This document shows positions 23,956-34,773 of a DNA stretch of 64,000 bases, in pieces (the first letter of the stretch is position 1; each line of letters starts with the position of its first letter). The notes below the pieces were generated by a model. That model worked only from the letters and a program-made list of their open reading frames with translations, did no database searches and was not told where the DNA came from. This DNA is from Acinetobacter lanii (lineage in GTDB: Bacteria > Pseudomonadota > Gammaproteobacteria > Pseudomonadales > Moraxellaceae), in the NCBI RefSeq assembly GCF_011578285.1, contig NZ_CP049916.1:1054001-1118000 (forward strand), given 5' to 3'. Made by a program: the position numbers and the translations under genes.

Positions 23956-24589
23956 TTAGGATTTTTGTTTAAACAGCATCATCAACCCCGTCATCATCGC
24001 CCCAAATGTCGCAATCAGCATGTCTTGATGCGCATCCCAAACATCGCCTTGCTGACCGTTATAGTTTTCCGCTTCTTCAGGTGACAGACCCATCGCCAAC
24101 AGCCATTCAATCCATTCATACACCAAACTGCTCGCCATCACGAATTGAACCGTCAGAAAAAATAATGCTTTTGCTGATAGGGTAGGAAACCACACTTGAA
24201 AGAGGCGTAGAAAGAATGGATAGAGCAAAAGACCATAAGCAAAATGGACCAATCGATCATACATATTGCGTGTCCAGCCCATGGCTTGGTTTAGATCAAG
24301 ATTGAAATATTGAATCGACCATTCGTTATAGGGCACAAGAATATAGATAATGTGTACCCAAGACGTGAATCAGTAAAAAGCCGAGATAGGCCACGAAACT
24401 CGCAAAATTCAGTCCCACTTTTTTAAACACGATCAATAAAGTGATGAGCATCAAGACTGTGCCGATCTGATGTAATAAATAGGAGGGGAATTCTAAGGGT
24501 GAAATGGATGCCACTAAAATACATCCAGCAAGGACAGCTAAACTCAGCCAATATTTACCTGTGAGCTGTCGATCAATGATTTGATTCAT
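23956..24589 (-). pseudogene. DUF2238 (YjdF-like) membrane protein gene with a frameshift
   Basis: Two overlapping frames make one protein. The first (ATG 24587-24589) gives four or so hydrophobic helices and ends HVLGTHYLYSCAL. The second continues from about 24336 as VPYNEWSIQYFNLDL, NMYDRLVHFAYGLL, and ASSLVYEWIEWLLAM. Homologues read G-x-H-Y-x-Y-x-x-V-P straight through this point, so a loss of two bases (or gain of one) near 24334-24340 explains the break. Function of the family is unknown. The break could also be a sequencing error. No other gene shares the transcript. Confidence 0.75.
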
Positions 24590-24645
24590 AATTTTAGGTT
24601 CTTATTATTGGTATAAAAATTGGCGTTAGTATAAACAACCGATAT

Positions 24646-24673
24646 AAAAAAGCGAAACCGAAGTTTCGCTTTT
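24646..24673 (-). terminator. Terminator of the nudJ-mnmA-hflD-purB operon
   Basis: GCGAAAC and GTTTCGC arms around CGAA, with A and T runs on the two sides; it follows purB. Confidence 0.85.
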
Positions 24674-24724
24674 ATGGTACTGCTTAAGTCTTTCTAAATT
24701 AGATTCTAGACTTAAATGTTATGC

Positions 24725-26122
<1,398 letters not shown>

Positions 26123-26169
26123 TTAGACATTGGAATTAAACGTAAAACAAAACTCATTTTCAGCATCCG

Positions 26170-26901
26170 TTAAACGGCCTGAAACTGTAAACGAGCGAGA
26201 TCTTGAATATCTTTGAGTAACTTACGTTTGGTGAAGATCATTGACCATGAACTTCCACCAGACTGACGCCATAAATGCGCCATTTGTAAGCCTGTGAATA
26301 ATGAGGCACGAATACGATTGGTATGTGCGCTGTCTTTAAATGCTTCAGCAGAACCTTTGACCATAATCCGAGGATTGATCGAGCCTGCTGTTTCAACATA
26401 GGTTTGTGCAAGATTGGCCAATACACTGGGATGTAAGTAATTGTGATCAAAAAAAGAAAGTTGTCTTAGGATTTTTTCTTGGGATTGTTCAATGATTTTG
26501 ACGAATTCAGGATTGCTATACACCTTCTTCTCTAAATGTAATAAGCCCATGGCATAAGACATTGGAAGTTTGGCATTGGCGAGTTTTGGAATTTTAGGTT
26601 TGGGTGCAGTATTAAACGGTTGGGTAATGCTACTTTCTAATGTTTTTAAACCGAGGGAAATGTCAGCAAGTTGATTAAAAAAATCTAGAGTCTGACAATT
26701 TTGGTTGGCATCAGGGCGAATATTTAAACTCGCCTTGATCAATTGTTCGAGATAGAAGTTACCGAGATCACCAATGCTCTGTCGTCCTGAAAGTGCCGTC
26801 ATATGGGTCAACTGCGTGGCTTGAAACACGCCTGCCAACGCCAAAGCTCTATTTTGACGTACATTCAGAGTTTGAAGCTGTTGAAACGGTAACTCTGTCA
26901 T
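26170..26901 (-). CDS. hflD: High frequency lysogenization protein HflD homologue
   Basis: A 243-residue cytoplasmic or peripheral membrane protein, mostly helical, of the HflD family (in E. coli a partner of phage lambda CII; the native role is unclear). It begins [20 protein letters not shown], and the [24 protein letters not shown] C-terminal helix is typical. I chose the ATG at 26899-26901, preceded by AGGAAT, over one 13 codons upstream that lies inside the end of mnmA. Genes overlap nothing but are spaced 13 bases; operon with mnmA and purB. Confidence 0.88.
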   Translation of the reverse strand: MTELPFQQLQTLNVRQNRALALAGVFQATQLTHMTALSGRQSIGDLGNFYLEQLIKASLNIRPDANQNCQTLDFFNQLADISLGLKTLESSITQPFNTAPKPKIPKLANAKLPMSYAMGLLHLEKKVYSNPEFVKIIEQSQEKILRQLSFFDHNYLHPSVLANLAQTYVETAGSINPRIMVKGSAEAFKDSAHTNRIRASLFTGLQMAHLWRQSGGSSWSMIFTKRKLLKDIQDLARLQFQAV

Positions 26902-26914
26902 GCCGAATATTCCT

Positions 26915-28048
26915 TTAAATAAAATCAGGTTTTGGTGCATTGGTATGATGAATCACACCACCACCTAAACAAACTTCATCTGCGTAGAACACTACACTTT
27001 GTCCTGGGGTCACCGCACGTTGGGGTTCATCAAATTCGACACGAACACCATTTGGCATACTTTCGTCTTTGAAAATCACACACCCTTGGTCAGGTTGACG
27101 ATAACGGGTTTTTGCAGTACAGCGGAAACCTGTTTCAGGAATTTCTTGTTCACCTGCAACCCAGTCAATCGCTTCACTCCAAAGTGTTTTACTTTGCATG
27201 AGTGGATGTTCATGACCTTGACCAATCACGAGACGGTTGTTTTCAATATCTTTATATAAAACAAACCACGCACCTTCAGCAGCGCCTTTTAAGCCGCCCA
27301 TCCCGATGCCACCACGTTGACCGAGCGTATAGTACATTAAGCCGTGATGTTCACCAACCTCTTTACCATTATCCAGCACAATTTTTCCAGCTTGAGCAGG
27401 CAGGTACTGTTTTAAGAAATCATTGAAGCGACGTTCACCAATAAAGCAGATCCCGGTTGAGTCTTTTTTCTTCGCTGTTGCTAAACCGAGTTCTTCTGCT
27501 ATACGACGTACTTCAGGCTTCTCAATTTCACCGACAGGGAATAACGTCTTGTTAATTTCACGACCATGCACTGCATGTAGGAAATAAGTTTGGTCTTTGT
27601 TTTGGTCATAACCACGGAGTAGCGGTGCATATTCTTCACCACGTGAATTTTTTAAAGTTTCACCACGACGGCAGTAATGACCCGTCGCAATAAAATCTGC
27701 ACCTAAGTTAATCGCATGATCTAAGAACGCACGAAATTTGATTTCTTTATTACACAGAATATCGGGGTTTGGCGTACGACCTGCGGCATATTCTGCTAGG
27801 AAATGTTCAAACACACGATCCCAATATTCCATGGCGAAGTTTGCGGTATGTAATTTGATTCCAATTTTGTCACAAACGGCTTGAGCATCGGCGAGATCTT
27901 CCATCGCCGTGCAATATTCCGTGCCGTCATCTTCTTCCCAGTTTTTCATGAAAAGACCTTCAACTTGATATCCTTGTTGAAGTAAAAGTGCCGCAGAAAC
28001 AGAAGAATCTACACCACCTGACATACCGACGATGACACGTTGTTGCAT
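26915..28048 (-). CDS. mnmA: tRNA-specific 2-thiouridylase MnmA
   Basis: A 377-residue enzyme that installs the 2-thio group at U34 of tRNA-Lys, -Glu and -Gln, using ATP and persulfide sulfur. The PP-loop [16 protein letters not shown] is at the N-terminus. The catalytic cysteines lie in [15 protein letters not shown] (first) and [13 protein letters not shown] (second). Length and start (MQQRVIVG) match relatives; upstream in-frame ATGs would lie inside the end of nudJ. The gene overlaps nudJ at neither chosen start by more than a few bases, so coupling is likely. Confidence 0.95.
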   Translation of the reverse strand: MQQRVIVGMSGGVDSSVSAALLLQQGYQVEGLFMKNWEEDDGTEYCTAMEDLADAQAVCDKIGIKLHTANFAMEYWDRVFEHFLAEYAAGRTPNPDILCNKEIKFRAFLDHAINLGADFIATGHYCRRGETLKNSRGEEYAPLLRGYDQNKDQTYFLHAVHGREINKTLFPVGEIEKPEVRRIAEELGLATAKKKDSTGICFIGERRFNDFLKQYLPAQAGKIVLDNGKEVGEHHGLMYYTLGQRGGIGMGGLKGAAEGAWFVLYKDIENNRLVIGQGHEHPLMQSKTLWSEAIDWVAGEQEIPETGFRCTAKTRYRQPDQGCVIFKDESMPNGVRVEFDEPQRAVTPGQSVVFYADEVCLGGGVIHHTNAPKPDFI

Positions 28049-28052
28049 AGGA

Positions 28053-28538
28053 TTAGGCATCCAAATTTGAATTAAAAGGAGAGTTTTGATGCTCATAAAC
28101 GAGCGATAGTGGGAATTTTTGACCAGATATGGCATCTTGAACAGCTTTGATCACCAATGGACTTCGTGCACGTGCTGATTCTTGCAATTCATCAAGTGTC
28201 ATCCATTTCGGACCAACAATGCCAGTATCTAAAGGTGCTTCAGGGAAGTATTCGAGCACATGAGCTAAAAAGCAAAATCTGTAATAGGTACGATCCGGAA
28301 ACATCGGTGGGGTATAGGTATAAATACCCAGTAAACTATCAACTTCTACCGCATGTCCTGTTTCTTCCATGGTTTCACGTATTGCTGCTTGAATGATCGT
28401 TTCATTCGCTTCAACGTGACCCGCAGGTTGGTTAAATACGGTATGTGTGACACCTTCTGTATGTTCTTCTACAAAAAGGAATTTTCCGTCTTTTTCAACG
28501 ACAGTCGCAACGGTAACGTGAGCAGTCCAAGCGGTCAT
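28053..28538 (-). CDS. nudJ: NUDIX phosphatase NudJ
   Basis: A 161-residue nudix hydrolase. The nudix box is [20 protein letters not shown] followed by TGHAV, carrying the REXXEE metal-binding core. E. coli NudJ removes phosphates from HMP-PP, and from nucleoside di- and triphosphates. It heads the nudJ-mnmA-hflD-purB operon, the same neighbour as in E. coli (where it is ymfB). Start ATG at 28536-28538. Confidence 0.92.
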   Translation of the reverse strand: MTAWTAHVTVATVVEKDGKFLFVEEHTEGVTHTVFNQPAGHVEANETIIQAAIRETMEETGHAVEVDSLLGIYTYTPPMFPDRTYYRFCFLAHVLEYFPEAPLDTGIVGPKWMTLDELQESARARSPLVIKAVQDAISGQKFPLSLVYEHQNSPFNSNLDA

Positions 28539-28690
28539 GGAGAAGCACCATGGAGAGAAAAGGCTATTCTACAAAATTTAGCCGTGCATGACTATGGCGA
28601 TTTCTTTAACAATTAGATATAGTATTTAAATTAGAAGAACGATGAAAGTAATAGATACTAATTATTAATGAAAATCAATTGAGATTTAAA

Positions 28691-29344
28691 ATGCATCCAA
28701 ATACTCCTTATGTAGTTGAATTTTTAATAAAAATTATGAAGAGGGAAAATTTGAATGGAATTTTAATTTCTGATGCAAATTTTAGGAAATTATTTGTTGA
28801 AAAAACAGATAAAAAAAATATGGAAAAAATTATTAAATTAATACAGTCAGAAGGATATGATGCATATGCATATAGTAAGAATTTTACTGGTAAAAAGTTC
28901 TATTTACATAGTTTAGTAATTTATAATCATACTAATCCCATGTTGTTGAATGTAGGAATTTATGAATCTATATATATTCTTAATCATCATCCTCTCATGC
29001 CCGAAAAAAGTAAATACGCTGTTTTAGAAATAGATCACAAAGTTTTTATTCATTGCAGTTCTGATCAATTTGGAGAGGCTGGATATTCAAAATATTGCCG
29101 CGTAATAAATTTTAATGTTAAAGAATATGAGACAAATGCCTTAAAAATTACAGTTGATGCTGAAATTATGCAAGATGATAAGCCATTAAATAAACTTTTT
29201 TCTTTTAATAAAGATTTATATTTCAATACAGACTTTCAGGATCCAGTATTAATATTGCAAATTAAAGAGTTAGTAAAAGAGGTTTATCCCATACAGAAAA
29301 TTATAGAAAATGATGAACAAATACTATTTAAACCATATTCTTAA
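28691..29344 (+). CDS. Hypothetical protein, 217 residues, strongly AT-rich
   Basis: I do not recognise a family. It starts MHPNTPYVVEFLIKIMKREN, has no signal peptide or transmembrane helix, and is rich in Lys, Asn, Ile and Tyr. A segment FTGKKFYLHSLVIYNHTNPM and another, SKYAVLEIDHKVFIHCSSDQ, read like buried beta strands, so a folded alpha/beta protein is likely. I chose the ATG at 28691; a TTG four codons earlier is possible. Composition differs sharply from the flanking core genes, which suggests recent gain. It lies alone between nudJ (divergent) and the gene at 29371-29667 (convergent). Function unknown. Confidence 0.65.
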   Translation: MHPNTPYVVEFLIKIMKRENLNGILISDANFRKLFVEKTDKKNMEKIIKLIQSEGYDAYAYSKNFTGKKFYLHSLVIYNHTNPMLLNVGIYESIYILNHHPLMPEKSKYAVLEIDHKVFIHCSSDQFGEAGYSKYCRVINFNVKEYETNALKITVDAEIMQDDKPLNKLFSFNKDLYFNTDFQDPVLILQIKELVKEVYPIQKIIENDEQILFKPYS

Positions 29345-29370
29345 TTTCTATGAATTATTAATTGTCAAAA

Positions 29371-29667
29371 TTATTGTTTTCCTATGTGTGCAATGACTTC
29401 CAAAACTGAATCACGTTTTCCTTGATAATTTTCACCCGCAAATAATAATTTCGCACGTCGTGGTAGACGTTCTTCAATTAGATCAAATAGAAAATAAGTA
29501 GCAGCTATATCGAGTTGGTTAAATTTTTGCAGTACACACGGATACTTTTGGTTGTTAATTTTTGCACATTGATACTCGAACAGAAAAATCATGATGTCAT
29601 TAATTTTAGAGTCGTAATCAATATTGAATAGATCAGCATCTGAAGCTGAAGGATATGGATGAGTCAT
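29371..29667 (-). CDS. Hypothetical protein, 98 residues
   Basis: I do not recognise a family. It starts MTHPYPSASDADLFNIDYDS, is acidic at the N-terminus and ends with a charged helix (RLPRRAKLLFAGENYQGKRD). Two Cys occur near the middle (YQCAKINNQKYPC). No signal peptide. Its ATG (29665-29667) is clean, and codon use is nearer to host norm than that of the neighbouring 28691-29344 gene. The two genes converge with 26 bases between them. Function unknown. Confidence 0.6.
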   Translation of the reverse strand: MTHPYPSASDADLFNIDYDSKINDIMIFLFEYQCAKINNQKYPCVLQKFNQLDIAATYFLFDLIEERLPRRAKLLFAGENYQGKRDSVLEVIAHIGKQ

Positions 29668-29830
29668 CTACTTTTCTCATGATTATTCTTTTATCTCATC
29701 AATATCATAATTCAAAAATAAGCACAATCGCCTGAAATGATTCTAAGTGGTCAATAAAGATATTTTTATCTATGCTATTGTTTTTATGTGTAAAATTAAT
29801 AAAGTATTCAGATTGAGCGATAAGAGTAAA

Positions 29831-29849
29831 GGTTGTGGCGTCCACAACC
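29831..29849 (-). terminator. Hairpin downstream of the gamma-carbonic anhydrase gene
   Basis: GGTTGTGG and CCACAACC are exact complements around CGT. On the minus strand it is followed by TTTACT, a weak T tract, so it may terminate the gene ending at 29873. Confidence 0.5.
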
Positions 29850-29872
29850 ATCACACGTAAAATGATTACATA

Positions 29873-30415
29873 TTATTGATTCTGAGCAATATAATGAGTC
29901 GAAACTTTGACATAATTCTGAGCAGAGTAGGGTAAGAATGCCAGTTCTTTTTCAGTCAGCTTTCTAATTTGCTTCACTGGACTCCCCATATATAAATAAC
30001 CACTTTCAAGACGTTTATTCGGTGGAACAAGCGAGCCTGCACCAATCATCACATTATCTTCCACAATGACATCATCCAAAATAATGGTGCCAATGCCCAC
30101 CAAAACACGATTTCCAATCGTACATCCATGCAATTTGACATGATGACCAATGGTCACATCTTCACCAATAATTAAAGGTGAACCTTCAGGTTTATCGGCT
30201 TTTTTATGACTGACATGCAACATCGAATGATCTTGAACATTCGAGTTTTTGCCAATACGAATATGATTAACATCACCCCGAATGACAGCAAAAGGCCACA
30301 CCGAAACATTTTCACCCAAAACTACGTCACCAATCACTACAGACATCGGGTCAATATAGTTGGAATGATCAAATTGAGGATATGTGTCTAAATACGGTCG
30401 AATGTTTTGAGTCAT
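29873..30415 (-). CDS. Gamma-class carbonic anhydrase family protein (YrdA-like)
   Basis: A 180-residue left-handed beta-helix protein with trimer-forming hexapeptide repeats (VVIGDV, IRIGKN, LIIGED, CTIGNR). Zinc-binding histidines of the family are visible in SMLHVSHK and TIGHHVKLHGC. Relatives include E. coli YrdA and PaaY; carbonic anhydrase activity is often absent or weak in these proteins. I prefer the ATG at 30413-30415 (MTQNIRPYLD), four codons after the first ATG. It stands alone. Confidence 0.85.
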   Translation of the reverse strand: MTQNIRPYLDTYPQFDHSNYIDPMSVVIGDVVLGENVSVWPFAVIRGDVNHIRIGKNSNVQDHSMLHVSHKKADKPEGSPLIIGEDVTIGHHVKLHGCTIGNRVLVGIGTIILDDVIVEDNVMIGAGSLVPPNKRLESGYLYMGSPVKQIRKLTEKELAFLPYSAQNYVKVSTHYIAQNQ

Positions 30416-30454
30416 GGCAAAAATCATTTTTTAGAATAGGTGGCAGTATAAATA

Positions 30455-30484
30455 AAAAAGCACCTATATCGAAATATAGATGCC
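30455..30484 (-). terminator. Intrinsic terminator of dacC
   Basis: On the minus strand, GCATCTATAT and ATATAGGTGC arms (one mismatch) around TTCG are followed by TTTTTT. Located just after the dacC stop. Confidence 0.75.
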
Positions 30485-30521
30485 ATATCTTTAGTTTAAC
30501 AACAACGGAGTTCAATCCAAC

Positions 30522-31670
30522 TTAGAATAAATTGCTAAAGAATTGTTTGATGTGATCAATCATACGAGAGATAAAGCCTGCTTCTTCAACCGCTTTCAAT
30601 GCAACAAGTGGCTTTTCAGCAATCACTTTGCCGTTTAAAGTCGCCGTCAATTTACCCACGACTTGACCTTTTTGCAGTGGTGCATTCAGGTTCGGTTGAA
30701 CAGAAATTTGGGTTTTAATCGCATCCGCCTGACCTTTCGGCATGGTCACATTGAATTTTTCAGCAAGACCGATACTGACTTCATTTTCAGTACCAAACCA
30801 TACTTTAGATTTCGCAATTTCTTGGTTTGCAGGTTGAACATTGACTGTTTCAAAGTTTGCAAAGCCCCAAGCTAAAATTTCACGTGTTTGAGATGCACGC
30901 TCATTCATGCTTGGCGCACCAAAAATCACAGAAACCAAACGCATCGGACCACGTTTTGCTGAAGTTGCCAAACAGTAACCCGCTTCATCGGTATGACCGG
31001 TTTTTAAACCATCCACACTTGGGTCGGTATACAGCAGCGCATTACGGTTGCCTTGCTTAATGCCGTTAAAGGTAAATTCTTTTTCAGAATAGATTGGGTA
31101 GTATTTTGAACTGTCGTGAATGATATGTTGCGCAAGAATCGCCATATCTTTTGCAGTGGAGTAATGACCTTCAGCAGGCATCCCTGTTGCATTGATAAAG
31201 TTGGTATTGCTCATGCCAATGCGTTTTGCTTCTTGGTTCATAGCATGGGCAAAAGTGCCTTCATTACCCGAAATGTGTTCAGCCATGGCTTTAGACGCAT
31301 CATTACCCGATTGGATAATAATACCGCGGAGCATTTCCAACACAGTCGCTGTACCGTTTAATGGCACATACATGCAGGATTCAGAACTGCTACCACGACA
31401 CCAAGCTGATTCGTTCATACGAACTTTTTCATCTTCAGTGAGTTGACCGTTTAAAAGTTTTTGTTCAATGATGAAACTGGTCATCATTTTGGTCATAGAG
31501 GCAGGTGCAAGTTTTTCATTTTCATTTTTACTAGCAAGGACTTGCCCTGTTTCATAATCCATCAGAACATAAGATTTATTATTCAATTCTGGTGGAGTGG
31601 ATAAGACAGTTGCCGCATAAGAAAATGATGGTAATAGTAGTAATGCAGCAATGGCGCTTTTTTGGGTCAT
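30522..31670 (-). CDS. dacC: D-alanyl-D-alanine carboxypeptidase, PBP5/6 family
   Basis: A 382-residue periplasmic enzyme that trims the terminal D-Ala from peptidoglycan pentapeptides. Signal peptide MTQKSAIAALLLLPSFSYA. Catalytic motifs: SMTK with Ser58 and Lys61, SGN in IIIQSGNDASKAM, and KTG in VDGLKTGHTDEAG. The C-terminal ~20 residues (ISRMIDHIKQFFSNLF) form the amphipathic membrane anchor expected of this class. I chose the ATG at 31668-31670 because it begins the signal peptide; a TTG five codons earlier adds only charged residues. Confidence 0.95.
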   Translation of the reverse strand: MTQKSAIAALLLLPSFSYAATVLSTPPELNNKSYVLMDYETGQVLASKNENEKLAPASMTKMMTSFIIEQKLLNGQLTEDEKVRMNESAWCRGSSSESCMYVPLNGTATVLEMLRGIIIQSGNDASKAMAEHISGNEGTFAHAMNQEAKRIGMSNTNFINATGMPAEGHYSTAKDMAILAQHIIHDSSKYYPIYSEKEFTFNGIKQGNRNALLYTDPSVDGLKTGHTDEAGYCLATSAKRGPMRLVSVIFGAPSMNERASQTREILAWGFANFETVNVQPANQEIAKSKVWFGTENEVSIGLAEKFNVTMPKGQADAIKTQISVQPNLNAPLQKGQVVGKLTATLNGKVIAEKPLVALKAVEEAGFISRMIDHIKQFFSNLF

Positions 31671-31730
31671 TCTGAGTCGTTCCAATCTTATGTGAAGCCA
31701 AATTCAGCCTTGCATTCTAGGATAAAGCAA

Positions 31731-31757
31731 AGCCAACTTCTACGGGTGAAGTTGGCT
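31731..31757 (-). terminator. Terminator of the secreted-protein gene at 31804-32211
   Basis: AGCCAACTTC and GAAGTTGGCT are exact complements around a 7-base loop; on the minus strand a TTTG tract follows. Confidence 0.65.
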
Positions 31758-31803
31758 TATTTCACACTAATTGTAACTATTTCATCGAGTTTCGACTTTA
31801 GGG

Positions 31804-32211
31804 TTAGTAATCTTTGACATCTTCACAGACTTGAGCATTGCCTTTGTCGCCGGCAGCCTTAGCATCTTGGCGAGCTTGTTCTAAAGCTTGCTTAAAACTG
31901 CTTTGTTTAACAAGGCTTGTCAGGGTGCTTTCAGGGTTCTTTTCTTTTGGCATATAATCTTTTAACAGGCGTGCATAGCCAGCATCAAATTTTTTGTCTT
32001 GCTTAATAATCGAAGGACAAACTTCTGATAATACATAGATCGCAGCCAATTCATCTTTAGTCACTTGTTGATTGGTCACATCAATGTTTTCTTGAGGAAC
32101 GTCTTTCTTTTCCTCTTTTTTTGCAAAGGCAGTCGGTACAAATGCCAAGGTGCTCGACAACAATGCCAAAGAGCACAGTTTTAAAATTTTATTTTGCGAT
32201 TTGTTTTGCAT
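31804..32211 (-). CDS. Small secreted protein, MCR_0457-like (copy 1)
   Basis: A 135-residue exported protein. The signal peptide ends TAFA before KKEEKK. The mature body has an acidic/basic linker (about 30-50) and a helical domain with conserved features VLSEVCPSIIKQDK and AQVCEDVKDY, giving two Cys about 70 residues apart that could form a disulfide in the periplasm. It is a paralogue of the gene at 32465-32827: both carry VL-S/T-EVCP-x-I/L and end C-E-D. The family is, as far as I know, restricted to Moraxellaceae; function unknown. Confidence 0.7.
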   Translation of the reverse strand: MQNKSQNKILKLCSLALLSSTLAFVPTAFAKKEEKKDVPQENIDVTNQQVTKDELAAIYVLSEVCPSIIKQDKKFDAGYARLLKDYMPKEKNPESTLTSLVKQSSFKQALEQARQDAKAAGDKGNAQVCEDVKDY

Positions 32212-32387
32212 CGAATACTCAAAATGTATAACTAAATGATTTGCATAGAATAAACAATTTTAATGAGGAAAAAACAGAGAAAATGTATTGATGCTGTAGG
32301 ATTTGTTAGAGATTTCTACAGAAGAGCATTAAAGTCCAATTAAAAATAGACGCTATTAAATTCAGTGCTTTTGATTTAATAAATAAA

Positions 32388-32424
32388 CTCAATCATTCCA
32401 AATTGGTATTTAGAATGATTTGAG
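32388..32424 (-). terminator. Probable terminator of the secreted-protein gene at 32465-32827
   Basis: CTCAATCATTC and GAATGATTTGAG pair with one bulge around a 14-base loop; on the minus strand a T-rich tract follows. Confidence 0.55.
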
Positions 32425-32464
32425 TGCTGATTTGATCAGTTGTAATCCGCTAATGGAATGGGGG

Positions 32465-32827
32465 TTACAGACTGAGAATGTCTTCACAGCCTTGTTTCTG
32501 TTCAGTTTGATCGGCAGATAAACTATCTTTCTTTGCCTCCGCATACGCCGTTTGATATTCAGCATCTTGTTTAAGCTGTGCCAAAGTCGTGGCAGGGTTG
32601 CTTAAGCGTTTTAAATTGCTTTGGGTAAAGTGATTCACATGTTGAACAACTTTTTGATTTTCACCAATCAAAGTCGGGCACACTTCTGTTAAAACTTGTG
32701 CAGTGGCAATGTCTTCTTTCACCAAAAGGTCTAGTTCTGCTTTTGAAAGCGATTCCGCGTGTGCCACTGAACAGCTCAATAGTGTCCATGCGCAGACAAA
32801 GCTTAAGTGTTTGAATAATTTTATCAT
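32465..32827 (-). CDS. Small secreted protein, MCR_0457-like (copy 2)
   Basis: A 120-residue exported protein. The signal peptide MIKLFKHLSFVCAWTLLSCS is followed by VAHA and then ESLSKAELD. The mature part has VLTEVCPTLIGENQKV and ends QGCEDILSL, matching the paralogue at 31804-32211 in position and spacing of its two Cys. The signal peptide also has two Cys, but no proper lipobox. The pair arose by duplication and the genes are separated by about 250 bases, each with its own terminator. Function unknown. Confidence 0.7.
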   Translation of the reverse strand: MIKLFKHLSFVCAWTLLSCSVAHAESLSKAELDLLVKEDIATAQVLTEVCPTLIGENQKVVQHVNHFTQSNLKRLSNPATTLAQLKQDAEYQTAYAEAKKDSLSADQTEQKQGCEDILSL

Positions 32828-32937
32828 CAGTGTTTTTACCCAATGTTAAATTTTTAGAAAGAGTAATAAATATATAGAGTTGTTGAATATTTTCCTATCG
32901 TATAATGTACCAAAGCATTCGATTTTTGAGAGATCAC

Positions 32938-33711
32938 GTGAATATTCTAATTGCCAATGATGATGGTGTTTTTGCACCGGGCATTCAAGCACTTGCGCAG
33001 GCTCTAAAACCCTTAGGGCGAGTGGTGATTGTTGCGCCTGAAAGTGAACGTAGTGGTTTTTCCAGTGCATTAACCTTAGATCGTCCCTTACGTCCCATCA
33101 AAATTGCAGAAGATGTTTGGGCGGTGAATGGTACACCGGCAGACTGCGTCTATCTTTCCATGAATGGCATGTTCGATTTTGAGTTTGATTTGGTGGTCAG
33201 TGGTATCAATAGTGGTGCGAACTTAGGCGATGATGTTTTGTATTCGGGTACAGTCGGTGCTGCTTTTGAAGGGCGTTTAATGAAACAGCCTGCGATTGCT
33301 GTTTCATTGGCAGGTGCCAATGTACGTGCCTATGACAAAGCGGAAGATTATGCGCAAGCAGCACAATGGGTACATGACTTCATTGCCAAAGGTTTGCCTG
33401 AGTTACCACCACGTCATATTTTTAATATTAATATTCCGGATGTGGACACGATTCAAGGCGCACAAATCACCTATCAAGGGCGCAGAATTCAATCTAAACC
33501 GATCACCACACAGGTTGATCCACGGGGTCGTCAAGTATTTTGGATTGGTTTGGCGGGCGAAGCGGTGACCGATCCTGCCAAGAATGCCCTGAACATTCAA
33601 TCGGACTTTTTCGCAGTTGCAAATGGTTATGTCAGCATTACCCCGATTCAAATGGATGCCACCAATTATGCAGTATTGGATGATTTACAGCAGTTTTTGC
33701 ATTCAAATTGA
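32938..33711 (+). CDS. surE: 5'/3'-nucleotidase SurE
   Basis: A 257-residue metal-dependent nucleoside monophosphate phosphatase, linked to survival in stationary phase. Family motifs: ILIANDDGV at the N-terminus (two Asp bind metal), [16 protein letters not shown], and [21 protein letters not shown] chose GTG at 32938, which gives the usual [10 protein letters not shown] start, rather than the upstream ATG at 32905, which adds a non-homologous 11 residues. GAGAG lies 7-10 bases before the GTG. It is followed by an nlpD-like gene, as in many gammaproteobacteria. Confidence 0.95.
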   Translation: MNILIANDDGVFAPGIQALAQALKPLGRVVIVAPESERSGFSSALTLDRPLRPIKIAEDVWAVNGTPADCVYLSMNGMFDFEFDLVVSGINSGANLGDDVLYSGTVGAAFEGRLMKQPAIAVSLAGANVRAYDKAEDYAQAAQWVHDFIAKGLPELPPRHIFNINIPDVDTIQGAQITYQGRRIQSKPITTQVDPRGRQVFWIGLAGEAVTDPAKNALNIQSDFFAVANGYVSITPIQMDATNYAVLDDLQQFLHSN

Positions 33712-33835
33712 TCATTAAATTAATTGAATGTTATAACTTTGTGAAAAAGCCGGTTTAATCGGAGTATTTAGCATTAATTTTGCTAATCTTAAGCCAATTT
33801 TAGTTTCAGTATTTTAGTTCTTGGAGAGGGAAATC

Positions 33836-34675
33836 ATGCTTTTGGCCCCGTCACAAAAAATTTTAAAGATGCCTAAGGTATGGATCAATACATTACTTGT
33901 GTCGATGGTTGTGGTATCCACTTTAGCCATTACGGGTTGTGCTTCAAAACCACAAGTCAATAATCCAACACGTTATGCACGCGCACCTGATTTTTATACG
34001 GTACGTTCTGGGGATACATTAAGCGGCATTGCTTCTCGCTATGGTCTGAGCTATATCAGTGTGGCTGAAATGAACGACATTGCAGCACCGTACCGTATTT
34101 ATGTGAATCAATCCTTACGTTTAAGACCGTCAGGCAGCCGTAATCAAACTCGTTCAACCACGGCGCCGTTAAGCGGTGGTGATGCACCGATTCAACGTCA
34201 AACTGTACAATTGCCGACCAACACCACAACTTATACACCGCCTCAAGTCAACACACCTGTCACCACAAGTACTGTGCCAGCGACTGCAGCGGTGGTTAAA
34301 CCGACCTCTTTACGTTGGGTGAAGCCTTCGAATGGTCCGGTATTGGAAACCTTTAGTACCGCGAAGAATATTAAAGGGGTTCGTTTTGGGGGTAATGTGG
34401 GTGATGCAGTGCTTGCAGCGGCAGATGGGCAGGTGGTCTATGCTGCCGACGGTTTAAAAGAATATGGCAATTTGGTGTTGATTAAACACATCGATGGCTA
34501 TATCACCGCCTATGCGCACAACAGCAAACTCTTGGTTGCCAGTGGTCAAAATGTCACTGCAGGACAGAAAGTCGCTGAAATGGGCTCAAGCGGTACAACA
34601 CGTACCATGATGGAGTTCCAAGTGCGCTTAGATGGCAAGCCGATTAACCCTGCAAATATTTTACCTATCAATTAA
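33836..34675 (+). CDS. nlpD: NlpD-like LysM/LytM lipoprotein (probable amidase activator)
   Basis: A 279-residue lipoprotein with lipobox LAITGC (Cys35), a LysM peptidoglycan-binding motif (about 54-98, YTVRSGDTLSGIASRYGLS), a Thr/Pro-rich linker and a C-terminal LytM fold (about 170-279). The zinc ligands of active M23 peptidases are missing: the first-motif region reads KNIKGVRFGGNVGD and the final H-x-H is replaced by MEFQVR. E. coli NlpD is degenerate in the same way and works by activating the amidase AmiC. The gene follows surE by about 120 bases, as in many relatives; start ATG at 33836 with GGAGAGGGA upstream, rather than the TTG at 33821. A rpoS gene, the classic next neighbour, is absent. 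Confidence 0.85.
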   Translation: MLLAPSQKILKMPKVWINTLLVSMVVVSTLAITGCASKPQVNNPTRYARAPDFYTVRSGDTLSGIASRYGLSYISVAEMNDIAAPYRIYVNQSLRLRPSGSRNQTRSTTAPLSGGDAPIQRQTVQLPTNTTTYTPPQVNTPVTTSTVPATAAVVKPTSLRWVKPSNGPVLETFSTAKNIKGVRFGGNVGDAVLAAADGQVVYAADGLKEYGNLVLIKHIDGYITAYAHNSKLLVASGQNVTAGQKVAEMGSSGTTRTMMEFQVRLDGKPINPANILPIN

Positions 34676-34773
34676 AGATAGTTGATGCAAACTTAAAAAT
34701 TCTTCGTATAATACAATGAGTTGCTTTTATCAGAATAATGAGTGAAGCATCTCATAATTTCAGAGGGAAATTT

